Assembly (NCBI RefSeq): GCF_020510585.1
Contig: NZ_CP075190.1
Location: 186,001 to 250,000 of the forward strand
Source of the DNA: Ferribacterium limneticum
Lineage (GTDB): Bacteria > Pseudomonadota > Gammaproteobacteria > Burkholderiales > Rhodocyclaceae
DNA length: 64,000 nucleotides
Reading direction: 5' to 3'
Each line of letters starts with the position of its first letter. Position 1 is the stretch's first letter. Below, piece by piece: positions 37,037 to 44,746 of this stretch. A program made the translations under genes and the position numbers. A model generated the notes under the pieces. That model searched no databases and was not told the origin of the DNA. It worked only from the letters and a program-made list of their open reading frames with translations.

Positions 37037-37110
37037 TGGGTGAGCGCAGTTACAAACCGAGCCTGAGAGAGTGGTTTCTGACAACCAAGCCCCTGCAGCG
37101 CCCCTCGGTA
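37037..37110 (-). promoter_or_regulatory. SAH riboswitch
   Basis: The ahcY leader holds the conserved SAH aptamer blocks in order on the minus strand: CCGAGGGGCGCTGCAGG, then CAGGCTCGG, then AACTGCGCTCACCC. SAH binding turns expression on in this class, matching the role of ahcY, tlyA and metF downstream. Confidence 0.88.
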
Positions 37111-37118
37111 GGTCGAGG

Positions 37119-37124
37119 ATTATA
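37119..37124 (-). promoter_or_regulatory. -10 hexamer of the ahcY promoter
   Basis: TATAAT on the minus strand, 8 bp before the SAH aptamer. The -35 region at 17 bp (GGCGAC) is weak. Transcription would start near 37112. Confidence 0.6.
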
Positions 37125-37132
37125 AACCGATT

Positions 37133-38329
37133 TCAGGTTTTGTCGCCGGCCCAGTAGCGATCAACGTCCTTGATGCCCCATTTGGCGGCATCTTCACGGC
37201 AGGCGATTTTCTCCGGGCTGCGCGCGATGTCGATGAGCTCCGGTTTGATGTAGGCCTGCGACTTGATCGAGAAAAAGACCCGGACCTTGGGCTTGAGCAG
37301 CGACTGTTCGCCCTGTTCGACAACCACGCCCAACTTTCCGGATTCCAGCCTGACCAGCGAGCCAACCGGGTAAATGCCCAGGCTTTTGACGAAAGCCTGA
37401 AAAACGGTCGGGTCGAAATGGCCCTTCCATTCGGCCATGCGCTTGATCGACTCGGCAGGATCCCAACCGGCCTTGTAGGGACGATTCGAGGTAATCGCAT
37501 CGTACACATCGCAAACGGCACCCATCTTGGCAAACAGGCTCATCGTTTCGCCGCTCAGGCCCTTCGGATAGCCGCTGCCATCGATTTTTTCATGATGGTG
37601 CAGGCACACATCCTTGGTGATATCACTGATGCCTTTTCCGTCCGCCAACAACTTGTGCCCTTCTTGCGGGTGGGTCTTGACGAGGGCGAACTCCTCCTCG
37701 GTCAGCTTCCCCGGTTTGTTCAGAATTTCCAGCGGAATCATCGCCTTGCCCAGGTCGTGCAGCAGGCCGGCCATGCCGGCATCGCGAGTTTGCTGCTCGT
37801 CCAGTCCCAGTTTCCGGGATAGCGCGATCATCAGGGCGCAGACGGCCACCGAATGCATGTAGGTGTAATCGTCGGCGATTTTCAGGCGGGCCAGGCTGAT
37901 CAGCGCGCCGGGATTGCGCAACACGGAATTGGAGATTTCCTCGACCAGCGGTGCCGCGGCTTCGGCCTCAATCGCCTTGCCCATGCGCGCTTCCTGGAAC
38001 ATCGAAACAACGGCTTCCTTGCCCTTGGCGCAGATTTTTGCGGCGCGTTTGACCTCGTCGTTGAACGATGTCTTTTCCTGAACGACAGGCGGCGGCTCGG
38101 GAATTTCCTCAACTGCGACGATCTGTTCGCTGCCGGAGACTTCGCTATCGAGGCCTTTGGAGATATCGATCCAGACCTCGGAGATCGTGCTTTCGCGGAT
38201 CAGGGTAAGGTCATTCGGGTCGCTCAGGACGAACTTTGTCCGCCAGAACGGGTGTTCCAGCCAGGCGCCGCAGAAAGCCTGCAGATGCATGCCCAGCGTG
38301 AGTTGATCGACTGGAATTCGTTTAAGCAT
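37133..38329 (-). CDS. HD-GYP domain cyclic-di-GMP phosphodiesterase
   Basis: 398 residues from ATG 38329 (MLKRIPVDQLTLGMHLQAF). An N-terminal DUF3391 domain covers about 1-130, as is usual for this group. The HD-GYP domain then has the metal-binding HD in AGLLHDLGKAMIPLEILNKPGKL, HHHEKIDGSGYPKGLSG with the GYP motif, and DVYDAITSNRPYK. All key residues are present, so it should hydrolyse c-di-GMP. No receiver or membrane segment is seen. It lies between metK and the SAH leader on the same strand. Confidence 0.93.
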   Translation of the reverse strand: MLKRIPVDQLTLGMHLQAFCGAWLEHPFWRTKFVLSDPNDLTLIRESTISEVWIDISKGLDSEVSGSEQIVAVEEIPEPPPVVQEKTSFNDEVKRAAKICAKGKEAVVSMFQEARMGKAIEAEAAAPLVEEISNSVLRNPGALISLARLKIADDYTYMHSVAVCALMIALSRKLGLDEQQTRDAGMAGLLHDLGKAMIPLEILNKPGKLTEEEFALVKTHPQEGHKLLADGKGISDITKDVCLHHHEKIDGSGYPKGLSGETMSLFAKMGAVCDVYDAITSNRPYKAGWDPAESIKRMAEWKGHFDPTVFQAFVKSLGIYPVGSLVRLESGKLGVVVEQGEQSLLKPKVRVFFSIKSQAYIKPELIDIARSPEKIACREDAAKWGIKDVDRYWAGDKT

Positions 38330-38344
38330 ATTTCGCAATTCTAG

Positions 38345-38378
38345 CGAAAAAAAAGGGAAGCCGTGTGGCTTCCCTTTT
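38345..38378 (-). terminator. Rho-independent terminator after metK
   Basis: Minus strand: a 12-bp stem (AAAAGGGAAGCC / GGCTTCCCTTTT, loop of 4) followed by a T run. Starts 19 bp after the metK stop and shields the HD-GYP gene from metK transcription. Confidence 0.93.
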
Positions 38379-38397
38379 CTGCGAAGGCGACTCTGTC

Positions 38398-39561
38398 TTA
38401 CAAACCGGCGTCCGATTTCAGCAGGTTGGCGCGGTCGGTCGCTTCCCAGGTGAATTCCGGTTCATCGCGCCCGAAGTGGCCGTAGGCAGCTGTCTTCTGG
38501 TAGATCGGGCGGAGCAGGTCGAGCATGTTGACGATGCCCTTCGGGCGCAGGTCGAAGTGCTTGCGGACCAGCGCGGTCAGGGTTTCGTTGTTGACCTTGC
38601 CGGTGCCATAGGTCTCGACCATGATCGAAGTTGGTTCGGCGACGCCGATGGCGTAAGAGACCTGGACCAGGCAACGCGAGGCGAGGCCGGCGGCAACGAT
38701 GTTCTTGGCGACGTAGCGGGTGGCGTAGGCAGCCGAACGGTCAACCTTGGAAGGATCCTTGCCAGAGAAAGCACCACCGCCGTGCGGGGCGGCACCGCCG
38801 TAGGTGTCGACGATGATCTTGCGGCCGGTCAGGCCGCAGTCGCCCTGCGGGCCGCCGACGACGAAGCGGCCGGTCGGGTTGACCAGATACTTGATGTCGC
38901 CCTTGATCAGTTCCTTCGGCAGCACCGGCTTGATGATCTGCTCGATGGTCGCTTCGCGCAGGTCTTCCAGGCTGATGTCCGGCGAGTGCTGGGTGGACAG
39001 CACGACGGTGTCGATCGAGTGCGGCTTGCCATCGACGTAGCGGATGGTGACCTGCGACTTGGCGTCCGGGCGCGCCCACGGCAGGCGGCCGTCCTTGCGC
39101 AGCATGGCCTGGCGCTCGACCAGACGGTGTGACAGGTAGATCGGCAAAGGCATCAGCGACGGGGTTTCGTCACAAGCGTAGCCGAACATCAGGCCCTGGT
39201 CGCCGGCGCCCTGGCCGAGGTTGTCGTCGTAGGCAGCATTGACGCCCTGGGCGATGTCCGGGCTCTGCTTGTCGTAGGCAACGAGAACGGCACAACCCTT
39301 GTAGTCGATGCCGTAGTCGGTGTTGTCGTAGCCGATGCGCTTGATGGTATCGCGGGCGACCTGAATGTAATCGACGTTGGCGTTGGTGGTGATTTCACCA
39401 GCCAGGACGACGAGGCCGGTGTTACAGAGGGTTTCGGCGGCAACGCGGGAATGCTTGTCCTGGGCCAGGATGGCGTCTAGGATGGCGTCGGAAATCTGGT
39501 CGGCAACCTTGTCCGGGTGGCCTTCGCCGACGGATTCGGAAGTGAAGAAATATTCGCTCAT
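38398..39561 (-). CDS. metK: S-adenosylmethionine synthetase
   Basis: 387 residues. It makes SAM from ATP and methionine. [22 protein letters not shown] is the N-terminal ATP site. [12 protein letters not shown] near 119 is the hexapeptide signature, and [19 protein letters not shown] near 265 is the second signature, containing the phosphate-binding Lys. The loop and active-site His, Asp and Lys residues are all present. With ahcY and metF nearby, the window holds most of the methyl cycle. The leader contains a strong hairpin, described separately. Confidence 0.97.
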   Translation of the reverse strand: MSEYFFTSESVGEGHPDKVADQISDAILDAILAQDKHSRVAAETLCNTGLVVLAGEITTNANVDYIQVARDTIKRIGYDNTDYGIDYKGCAVLVAYDKQSPDIAQGVNAAYDDNLGQGAGDQGLMFGYACDETPSLMPLPIYLSHRLVERQAMLRKDGRLPWARPDAKSQVTIRYVDGKPHSIDTVVLSTQHSPDISLEDLREATIEQIIKPVLPKELIKGDIKYLVNPTGRFVVGGPQGDCGLTGRKIIVDTYGGAAPHGGGAFSGKDPSKVDRSAAYATRYVAKNIVAAGLASRCLVQVSYAIGVAEPTSIMVETYGTGKVNNETLTALVRKHFDLRPKGIVNMLDLLRPIYQKTAAYGHFGRDEPEFTWEATDRANLLKSDAGL

Positions 39562-39572
39562 GTGAAGCTCCA

Positions 39573-39609
39573 GTGGTCCTTTTATCCGGCGCTACCTGCT
39601 TCGGACCAC
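39573..39609 (-). promoter_or_regulatory. Leader hairpin upstream of metK
   Basis: Minus strand: a 7-bp perfect stem GTGGTCC / GGACCAC around a 23-base loop. The stem ends 4 bp before the AGCTTC-type ribosome region and 11 bp before the metK ATG. I do not recognise a named SAM riboswitch here. The position suggests a regulatory RNA. Confidence 0.5.
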
Positions 39610-39651
39610 GAGCGGTGACGCTTTAGCAGTATTTATTAGTCGCCCCGCAAG

Positions 39652-39680
39652 TTGTCTGTTTAACTCGGCGAACGGATAAT
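39652..39680 (+). promoter_or_regulatory. Sigma70 promoter toward the LpxL-type genes
   Basis: TTGTCT at 39652, a 17-bp spacer and GATAAT at 39675. It directs transcription of the acyltransferase genes starting at 39720 and lies in the divergent gap with metK. Confidence 0.65.
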
Positions 39681-39719
39681 ATTAAACTTTTCTGAGGGGG
39701 ATTCAACCCCCGGAGCTTC

Positions 39720-40562
39720 ATGGTTTTTATCTTTCGCATCCTTTCCCGCCTGCCCCTGGGCGTCCTGCATCTCTTGGGTGGCTTGCTCGGTCGCCTGACT
39801 TACTGGCTGTCGCCGACCTATCGCCGTCATCTGCGGGAAAACATTGCTCAGGCCGGTCTTGCGCCGTCATTGCGGGGCAAGGTGGCGGCCGAAACGGGCA
39901 AGCAGATGCTGGAGCTGGCTCGCATCTGGATGCGTCCGCTCGAGGAGGCGATTCCGCTGGTGGCCGAAGTGGATGGCTGGGAGCACGTCGAGGCGGCGCA
40001 ACAGGCCGGCAAGGGCATCGTCTTTCTGACGCCGCACCTCGGTTGTTTCGAGATCACGGCGCAGTATCTTTCGTCGTTCGGGGATATTACGGTGCTTTAC
40101 CGCGCCCCTAAATCGGCGGTGGCGCAGGAACTGATCCTGACCGGCCGCAAGCGGGCGCACCTGCATCTGGCGCCGGCCGATCTTTCCGGGGTGCGAGCCC
40201 TGATCAAGGCACTGAAGAAGGGCGAAATGGTCGGCATGTTGCCCGATCAGGCGCCGAAAACCGGCGAGGGGGCCTGGCTGAAGTTCTTTGGTCGATACGC
40301 CTACACGATGACGCTGGCGGCACGCCTGACCGAAACCGGGGCCGCCTCTTTGCTGACCTGGGGTGAGCGTCTGCCTGGCGGACGTGGCTACCGGGTCCAT
40401 TTTCAGCCGCCAATAAACCCGCTGGCGGGTTCCACGGTCGACCGGGCGCAGCAGATCAATATCGAAATCGAGACGCTGATCCGCCAGTGCCCAACGCAGT
40501 ATTTGTGGGGCTACAACCGATACAAACGACCGGCCGGTGCAGACGCGCCACCGGCGGAGTGA
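39720..40562 (+). CDS. Lysophospholipid (lipid A) acyltransferase, LpxL/HtrB family
   Basis: 280 residues. It transfers a secondary acyl chain to Kdo2-lipid A or its precursor. An N-terminal membrane anchor (residues 5-30) precedes FLTPHLGCFEITAQYLSSFG, where the H-x4-E catalytic pair lies. VLYRAPKS, GMLPDQAPKTGEGAWLKFFGR and the C-terminal PTQYLWGYNRYKRP are family signatures. It is one of two adjacent acyltransferases, which may act in turn. Bases 40432-40466 resemble a decayed repeat but are not counted. Confidence 0.92.
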   Translation: MVFIFRILSRLPLGVLHLLGGLLGRLTYWLSPTYRRHLRENIAQAGLAPSLRGKVAAETGKQMLELARIWMRPLEEAIPLVAEVDGWEHVEAAQQAGKGIVFLTPHLGCFEITAQYLSSFGDITVLYRAPKSAVAQELILTGRKRAHLHLAPADLSGVRALIKALKKGEMVGMLPDQAPKTGEGAWLKFFGRYAYTMTLAARLTETGAASLLTWGERLPGGRGYRVHFQPPINPLAGSTVDRAQQINIEIETLIRQCPTQYLWGYNRYKRPAGADAPPAE

Positions 40563-40567
40563 ATTCC

Positions 40568-41443
40568 TTGACGATTTTCTTTACGTATATTCTGGTCGGT
40601 TTTCTCTGGCTGCTGCACTGGTTGCCGCTGTCCGTGCTGCGCAGCCTGGGGAGCGGGCTGGGGCGTCTGCTCTATGCGCTGGGTCGTAGCCGGCGTGAAG
40701 TGGCGCTGACCAACCTGCGCCTGTGCTTTCCCGAGAAAAGCGAAGCCGAGCGGGAAACCTTGGCGCGCCGTCATTTCGTCGCCTTTGCCCGGGCTGTGCT
40801 CGACCGCACGTTAGGGTGGTGGGCGTCGCGGGAGAGGCTGGAGCGTATCATTCGCATTCAAGGTGTCGAGCATCTGACCGATCCCGAGGGTCGTCCGGTG
40901 GTCATGTTGTCGCCCCATTTCGTCGGGCTGGATGCCGGCGGGACGGTGATCTCGATGCATGTGACCGGATGCAGCGTTTTCTCGAACCAGAAAAATCCGG
41001 TCCTCAACAAGTTGCTTTATGATGGCCGGATGCGTTTCAACGAGGCGATACTGCTCTCGCGTCAGGATGGCATGCGCAAGATCGTCAGGGCCATGAAGGA
41101 CGGACACCCGTTTTATTACCTGCCGGACATGGATTTCGGGCCCAAGGAGTCGATTTTCGTGCCTTTTTTCGGTGTTCAGGCGGCGACGATTCCCGCGTTG
41201 TCGCGGCTGGTTCGCCTGACCAATGCGCGCGTCGTGCCGGTCATCTGCCATCAGGTGCCGGATGGCTACGAGATCCAGGTGATGCCGCCCTGGGAGAATT
41301 TTCCCGGCGAAAGTGTCGAAGCTGATACCGAATTCATGAACAAATTTATCGAAAGCCAGGTGCTGCGCATGCCGGAGCAGTATTTCTGGTTGCACAAGCG
41401 CTTCAAAACCCGGCCACCTGGAGAGCAGAGGTTTTACAAATGA
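40568..41443 (+). CDS. Second LpxL/LpxM-type lipid A acyltransferase
   Basis: 291 residues from TTG 40568, behind GGAG. GTG 40559 (MNSLTIFF) is an alternative. An N-terminal membrane segment (about 5-25) is followed by VVMLSPHFVGLDAGG, with His and Asp in place of the H-x4-E pair common in the first paralogue (HFVGLD). The ending PEQYFWLHKRFKTRPPG is typical. The YYLPDMDFGPKESIFVPFFG block is the family's second motif. H-x4-D occurs in some LpxL members. It probably adds the second secondary chain. The ATG of the GNAT gene overlaps its stop. Confidence 0.9.
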   Translation: MTIFFTYILVGFLWLLHWLPLSVLRSLGSGLGRLLYALGRSRREVALTNLRLCFPEKSEAERETLARRHFVAFARAVLDRTLGWWASRERLERIIRIQGVEHLTDPEGRPVVMLSPHFVGLDAGGTVISMHVTGCSVFSNQKNPVLNKLLYDGRMRFNEAILLSRQDGMRKIVRAMKDGHPFYYLPDMDFGPKESIFVPFFGVQAATIPALSRLVRLTNARVVPVICHQVPDGYEIQVMPPWENFPGESVEADTEFMNKFIESQVLRMPEQYFWLHKRFKTRPPGEQRFYK

Positions 41444-41943
41444 GCAGCCTGAACGTTGAAATCCGTCCCGTTACGCCGCCCGATGTGCCGGCGATCTCGG
41501 CCCTGGCCCGCGAAATCTGGCAAGCCACTTACCCCGGAATCATCACGCAGGAACAGATCGATTTCATGCTCGAGCAGCGTTACGGCCATGAGCGTCTGTA
41601 CGACGATCTCGAGGATTTGCACAAATGGCTAGATCAGGCCTTTCTCGGTGATCGCCGCGTCGGCTTTGCTTTCAGCGAGATCTACAAGGGCGAATTCAAG
41701 CTGGACAAGCTTTACATCCATCCTGACGTGCAGCGTCAGGGTGTCGGCGGCCAGTTGATTGCTCACGTTGCGGCAAGGGCAAAAAAAGAGGGTTATCCCT
41801 GTGTGATTCTTGCCGTCAACAAGCGTAACGACAAGGCGATCAATTCGTACATGAAATATGGTTTCGTCGTGCGCGAGGCGATTGTCGACGACATCGGTCA
41901 CGGCTATGTCATGGACGATTTTGTGATGGAGAAGAAACTTTAA
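41440..41943 (+). CDS. GNAT-family N-acetyltransferase
   Basis: 167 residues, one GNAT domain. The acetyl-CoA binding motif A is LDKLYIHPDVQRQGVGGQLIAHVAARAKKEG (about 88-118), with the Q/RxxGxG/A pattern as QRQGVG. INSYMKYGFVVREAIVDDIGHGYVMDDFVMEK is the typical C-terminal part. The substrate is unknown; small-molecule or peptide N-acetylation is possible. It overlaps the preceding acyltransferase by 4 bp. Confidence 0.85.
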   Translation: MSSLNVEIRPVTPPDVPAISALAREIWQATYPGIITQEQIDFMLEQRYGHERLYDDLEDLHKWLDQAFLGDRRVGFAFSEIYKGEFKLDKLYIHPDVQRQGVGGQLIAHVAARAKKEGYPCVILAVNKRNDKAINSYMKYGFVVREAIVDDIGHGYVMDDFVMEKKL

Positions 41944-42003
41944 GTTTTTGAGGCAACTCTCTGTCTCTGTTATGCTTTTCCTAATCTTTCGGTGAGGCGG
42001 TAC

Positions 42004-42834
42004 GTGAAACTCAAATTCTCCAAAATGCATGGCCTGGGCAATGACTTCGTTGTCCTCGACGGTGTTCGCCAGTCGTTGGCGCTGACGCCCGAACAGCTGT
42101 GCTATCTGGGCGACCGCCATTTCGGTGTCGGCTGCGACCAGATTCTGCTGGTCGAAAAGGCGACGCAGCCGGGCGTCGATTTCCGCTACCGCATCTTCAA
42201 TGCCGATGGTGGCGAGGTCGAGCAGTGCGGCAATGGCGCGCGCTGCTTCGTACGTTTTGTCCATGAACAGGGCCTGACCGACAAGCGGGAGATTCGGGTT
42301 GAGACGATGAAGGGCCTGATTACGCCTCGCCTCGAAGGCGATGGCAATGTCACGGTGGACATGGGAATTCCCCGCTTTTTGCCGGCCGAAATCCCCTTCC
42401 TCGCCGACGACGACGTGATCGTGCACATGCTCGACGTGGCCGATGAAACGCTCGAAACCAGCGTCGTCTCGATGGGCAATCCGCACGCCGTGCAGGTCGT
42501 CGATAGCGTCGAGTCGGCGCCGGTCGGCGAGCATGGCCCACTGATCGAAAAACATCATCGCTTCCCGCAGCGGGTCAACGCGGGATTCATGCAGATTGTC
42601 GACCGCCACGCCATCAAGCTGCGCGTTTACGAGCGCGGGGCGGGCGAAACGATGGCTTGCGGCACGGGGGCATGCGCGGCGGTGGTCGCCGGCATCCGCC
42701 GTGGTCTGCTTGATTCGCCGGTGCGCGTCACGACGCGCGGCGGCGATCTGAACATTGCCTGGGGTGGCGGCGAGCGGCCGGTTTTGATGACCGGCCCGGC
42801 GGTAACGGTATTTACTGGAGAAATTGAATTATGA
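42004..42834 (+). CDS. dapF: Diaminopimelate epimerase
   Basis: 276 residues from GTG 42004, with GAGG 6 bp upstream; an earlier in-frame GTG at 41992 overlaps that site and is less likely. It converts LL- to meso-diaminopimelate, for lysine and peptidoglycan. [18 protein letters not shown] starts the protein as usual. The two catalytic cysteines are in [14 protein letters not shown] near 77 and [14 protein letters not shown] near 220. LysA lies 12 kb downstream. It overlaps the DUF484 gene by 4 bp. Confidence 0.96.
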   Translation: MKLKFSKMHGLGNDFVVLDGVRQSLALTPEQLCYLGDRHFGVGCDQILLVEKATQPGVDFRYRIFNADGGEVEQCGNGARCFVRFVHEQGLTDKREIRVETMKGLITPRLEGDGNVTVDMGIPRFLPAEIPFLADDDVIVHMLDVADETLETSVVSMGNPHAVQVVDSVESAPVGEHGPLIEKHHRFPQRVNAGFMQIVDRHAIKLRVYERGAGETMACGTGACAAVVAGIRRGLLDSPVRVTTRGGDLNIAWGGGERPVLMTGPAVTVFTGEIEL

Positions 42835-43502
42835 GCGCCATGTTCCCCGAGGAAATCGCGGACTACCTGAAGAATAATCCGGGCTTTTTCGAGCAGTACG
42901 CTGACCTGATGGCCCAGATTTTTGTGCCGCATCCGCATGGCGGGCGTACCGTGTCTTTGGCCGAACGCCAGATGCTGACCCTGCGCGACAAGAACCGGGC
43001 GACCGAGAGCAAGCTGGCCGAACTGATTTCGTTTGGCGAGGAAAATGACCAGATCAGCGAGAAGGTGCATCGTCTGTCGGTGGCGCTGATTGCTGCCGAG
43101 ACCTTCCAGGCGGTCATCCATCTGCTCAACTTCCATCTGCGCGATGACTTCTCTGTGCCGCATGTCGCCCTGCGCCTGTGGGACAAGCCGGAGGGCATCG
43201 AGGATTTGCCGGAATTTGCCGCCGTCAGCGAGGAGTTGCAGGTTTTCGCCGAAACGCTGGCTCGGCCGTATTGCGGCTCGACGGCCGGTTTTGGCACGAC
43301 CTCATGGTTTGGCGAGGCGGCTTCCCACATTCGTTCGCAGGCGTTGATCGCCCTGCGCAACGGCGGCGGCACCATTGGCATGATTGCGCTGGGCAGCGAG
43401 GAAGCACAGCGCTTCTATGCTGACATGGGGACGCTCTACCTCGAGCGCCTCGGCGAAATGGTTTCCGCAGCCCTGGCCAGAGTGACCAAGAGCGTGCTGT
43501 GA
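42831..43502 (+). CDS. DUF484 family protein
   Basis: 223 residues. The N-terminal [41 protein letters not shown] is the family signature. A helical linker is followed by a GAF-like domain ([15 protein letters not shown] and [36 protein letters not shown]). Function is unknown. It is usually found between dapF and xerC, as here, with 4-bp overlaps on each side. A role in regulating recombination or cell division is only a suggestion from context. Confidence 0.9.
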   Translation: MSAMFPEEIADYLKNNPGFFEQYADLMAQIFVPHPHGGRTVSLAERQMLTLRDKNRATESKLAELISFGEENDQISEKVHRLSVALIAAETFQAVIHLLNFHLRDDFSVPHVALRLWDKPEGIEDLPEFAAVSEELQVFAETLARPYCGSTAGFGTTSWFGEAASHIRSQALIALRNGGGTIGMIALGSEEAQRFYADMGTLYLERLGEMVSAALARVTKSVL

Positions 43503-44395
43503 CGCCGGCTGCTGCGGTCGACGCTTGGCTGGCCGAACTTTCGGACCAGCGCCGGTTGTCGCCGCACACCGTTTCGAACTATCGGCGCGATCTGGGAAAG
43601 CTGCTGGCGGCAACGGGGGAAACCCCGCTGGCCAGTTTGTTGGTGCATCACATCCGCCGCTTTGTCGCCCAACTCCATGGTCAGGGCCTGGGCGGTCGTT
43701 CGCTGGCGCGGACGTTGTCGGCCTGGCGCGGGTTTTTCGGCTGGCTCGGTGAGCGTGGCCTGATCAAAGCCAATCCCTGCGACGGCATCCGGCCTCCGAA
43801 ATCGCCGCGAATGTTGCCGAAGGCACTGTCCGTAGATGAAACCGCCCGCCTGCTGGCGCCGTTTGAGGACGACGATCCCGTGCTGGGCGCCCGTGATCTG
43901 GCCATGTTCGAGTTGTTCTACTCCTCCGGCCTGCGCCTGGCCGAACTGGTTGCGCTCGATTGCGAGGTGCTCGACAGCGTGGCGCATGAGGGCGAGATCC
44001 GCGTGCTCGGCAAGCGCAGCAAGCTGCGGCTGGTACCGGTCGGCAGCAAGGCGCGCGAGGCGCTGGCCGCGTGGGCGGCTTTGCGCGAGCAATTGGCCAA
44101 GCCGGGAGAAAAGGCCTTGTTCGTCGGTCAACGCGGCGGGCGTATCAGTCCCCGCCTGGTGGAATCACGGCTGGCCCGACGGGCCGTGCTGCTTGGCCTG
44201 CCGGCCCATGTCCATCCGCACATGCTGCGCCATTCCTTCGCTTCGCACGTCCTGCAATCGTCGGGCGATCTGCGCGCGGTGCAGGAAATGCTCGGCCACG
44301 CCAGCATCGCGTCGACCCAGGTCTATACGCACCTGGATTTTCAGCATCTGGCCAAGGTCTATGATTCGGCTCACCCGCGAGCCAAGGCGAAATAG
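43499..44395 (+). CDS. xerC: Tyrosine recombinase XerC
   Basis: 298 residues from GTG 43499. With XerD it resolves chromosome dimers at dif. The N-terminal SAM-like domain (about 1-85) binds DNA. The catalytic residues of the C-terminal domain are all visible: Arg in SSGLRLAELVAL, Lys in LGKRSKLRLVPV, HMLRHSFASH, GHASIASTQVY, and Tyr in QVYTHLD. It ends the dapF-DUF484-xerC run and is followed after 10 bp by copy 12 of the repeat. Confidence 0.95.
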   Translation: MTPAAAVDAWLAELSDQRRLSPHTVSNYRRDLGKLLAATGETPLASLLVHHIRRFVAQLHGQGLGGRSLARTLSAWRGFFGWLGERGLIKANPCDGIRPPKSPRMLPKALSVDETARLLAPFEDDDPVLGARDLAMFELFYSSGLRLAELVALDCEVLDSVAHEGEIRVLGKRSKLRLVPVGSKAREALAAWAALREQLAKPGEKALFVGQRGGRISPRLVESRLARRAVLLGLPAHVHPHMLRHSFASHVLQSSGDLRAVQEMLGHASIASTQVYTHLDFQHLAKVYDSAHPRAKAK

Positions 44396-44405
44396 CGTTC
44401 GCTTC

Positions 44406-44440
44406 CCACGGTCAACCGGAAAAATCGGCTAAAAATCAAG
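44406..44440 (+). repeat. Dispersed 35-bp repeat, copy 12 (intergenic)
   Basis: CCACGGTCAACCGGAAA, AATC, GGCT, AAAAATCAAG. Exact core. It lies between xerC and the promoter of the small basic gene. Confidence 0.88.
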
Positions 44441-44446
44441 GCTTCG

Positions 44447-44475
44447 TTGACGATTCATCCACAGGGCGCTATCCT
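44447..44475 (+). promoter_or_regulatory. Sigma70 promoter of the small basic gene
   Basis: TTGACG at 44447, 17-bp spacer, TATCCT at 44470. It begins 7 bp after repeat copy 12 and gives a leader of about 32 bases before the ATG at 44514. Confidence 0.75.
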
Positions 44476-44513
44476 CTGCGGTTTCGCAAATTCGCTGGAT
44501 TCAAGGAGTTTTC

Positions 44514-44672
44514 ATGGCCGCTACCATCAATCGTGTTCGTCGTTCCTCGCTGGAGCGCCGCTGTATTTCGAAGTCCACCAAGCGCCTGTTCAAGGGCATG
44601 AGCAAGACCATGTTCAAGGTCATGTATGGCGCCGAGTGCCATCAGCGCAACCGTAAGGCTCTGGGCGCTTAA
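44514..44672 (+). CDS. Small basic protein of 52 residues, not recognised
   Basis: A short gene missed by length cut-offs. ATG 44514 has AGGAG at 6 bp, and the stop is TAA 44670. The protein begins MAATINRVRRSSLERRCISK and is rich in Lys and Arg, with Met-Lys-type helix segments (KGMSKTMFKVM) and two Cys. It is not ribosomal protein S20 (too short) and does not match RMF. It has its own promoter (44447) and a strong terminator (44691), so it is a stand-alone unit of about 250 bases. A nucleic-acid or ribosome-binding role is a guess from charge alone. Confidence 0.7.
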   Translation: MAATINRVRRSSLERRCISKSTKRLFKGMSKTMFKVMYGAECHQRNRKALGA

Positions 44673-44690
44673 GTTTTCGCCAGAATTCCG

Positions 44691-44731
44691 AGCCCCGGTT
44701 GCCGCAAGGTGACCGGGGCTTCTTCATTTTT
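44691..44731 (+). terminator. Rho-independent terminator after the small basic gene
   Basis: Stem AGCCCCGGT / ACCGGGGCT (9 bp) with a 12-base loop, followed by a T-rich run (TCTTCATTTTT). It lies 19 bp after the stop. The rlmI start follows at 44747. Confidence 0.85.
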
Positions 44732-44746
44732 GTCTTCGGGAAAAAC

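Noticed and set aside
38737..38757. CGGTCAACC in metK
   Set aside because: It encodes the invariant KVDRSAAY segment; the resemblance stops after nine bases.
40432..40466. Possible decayed repeat in the first LpxL-type gene
   Set aside because: The core has a mismatch and the middle does not fit; only the tail resembles the consensus. Not counted.
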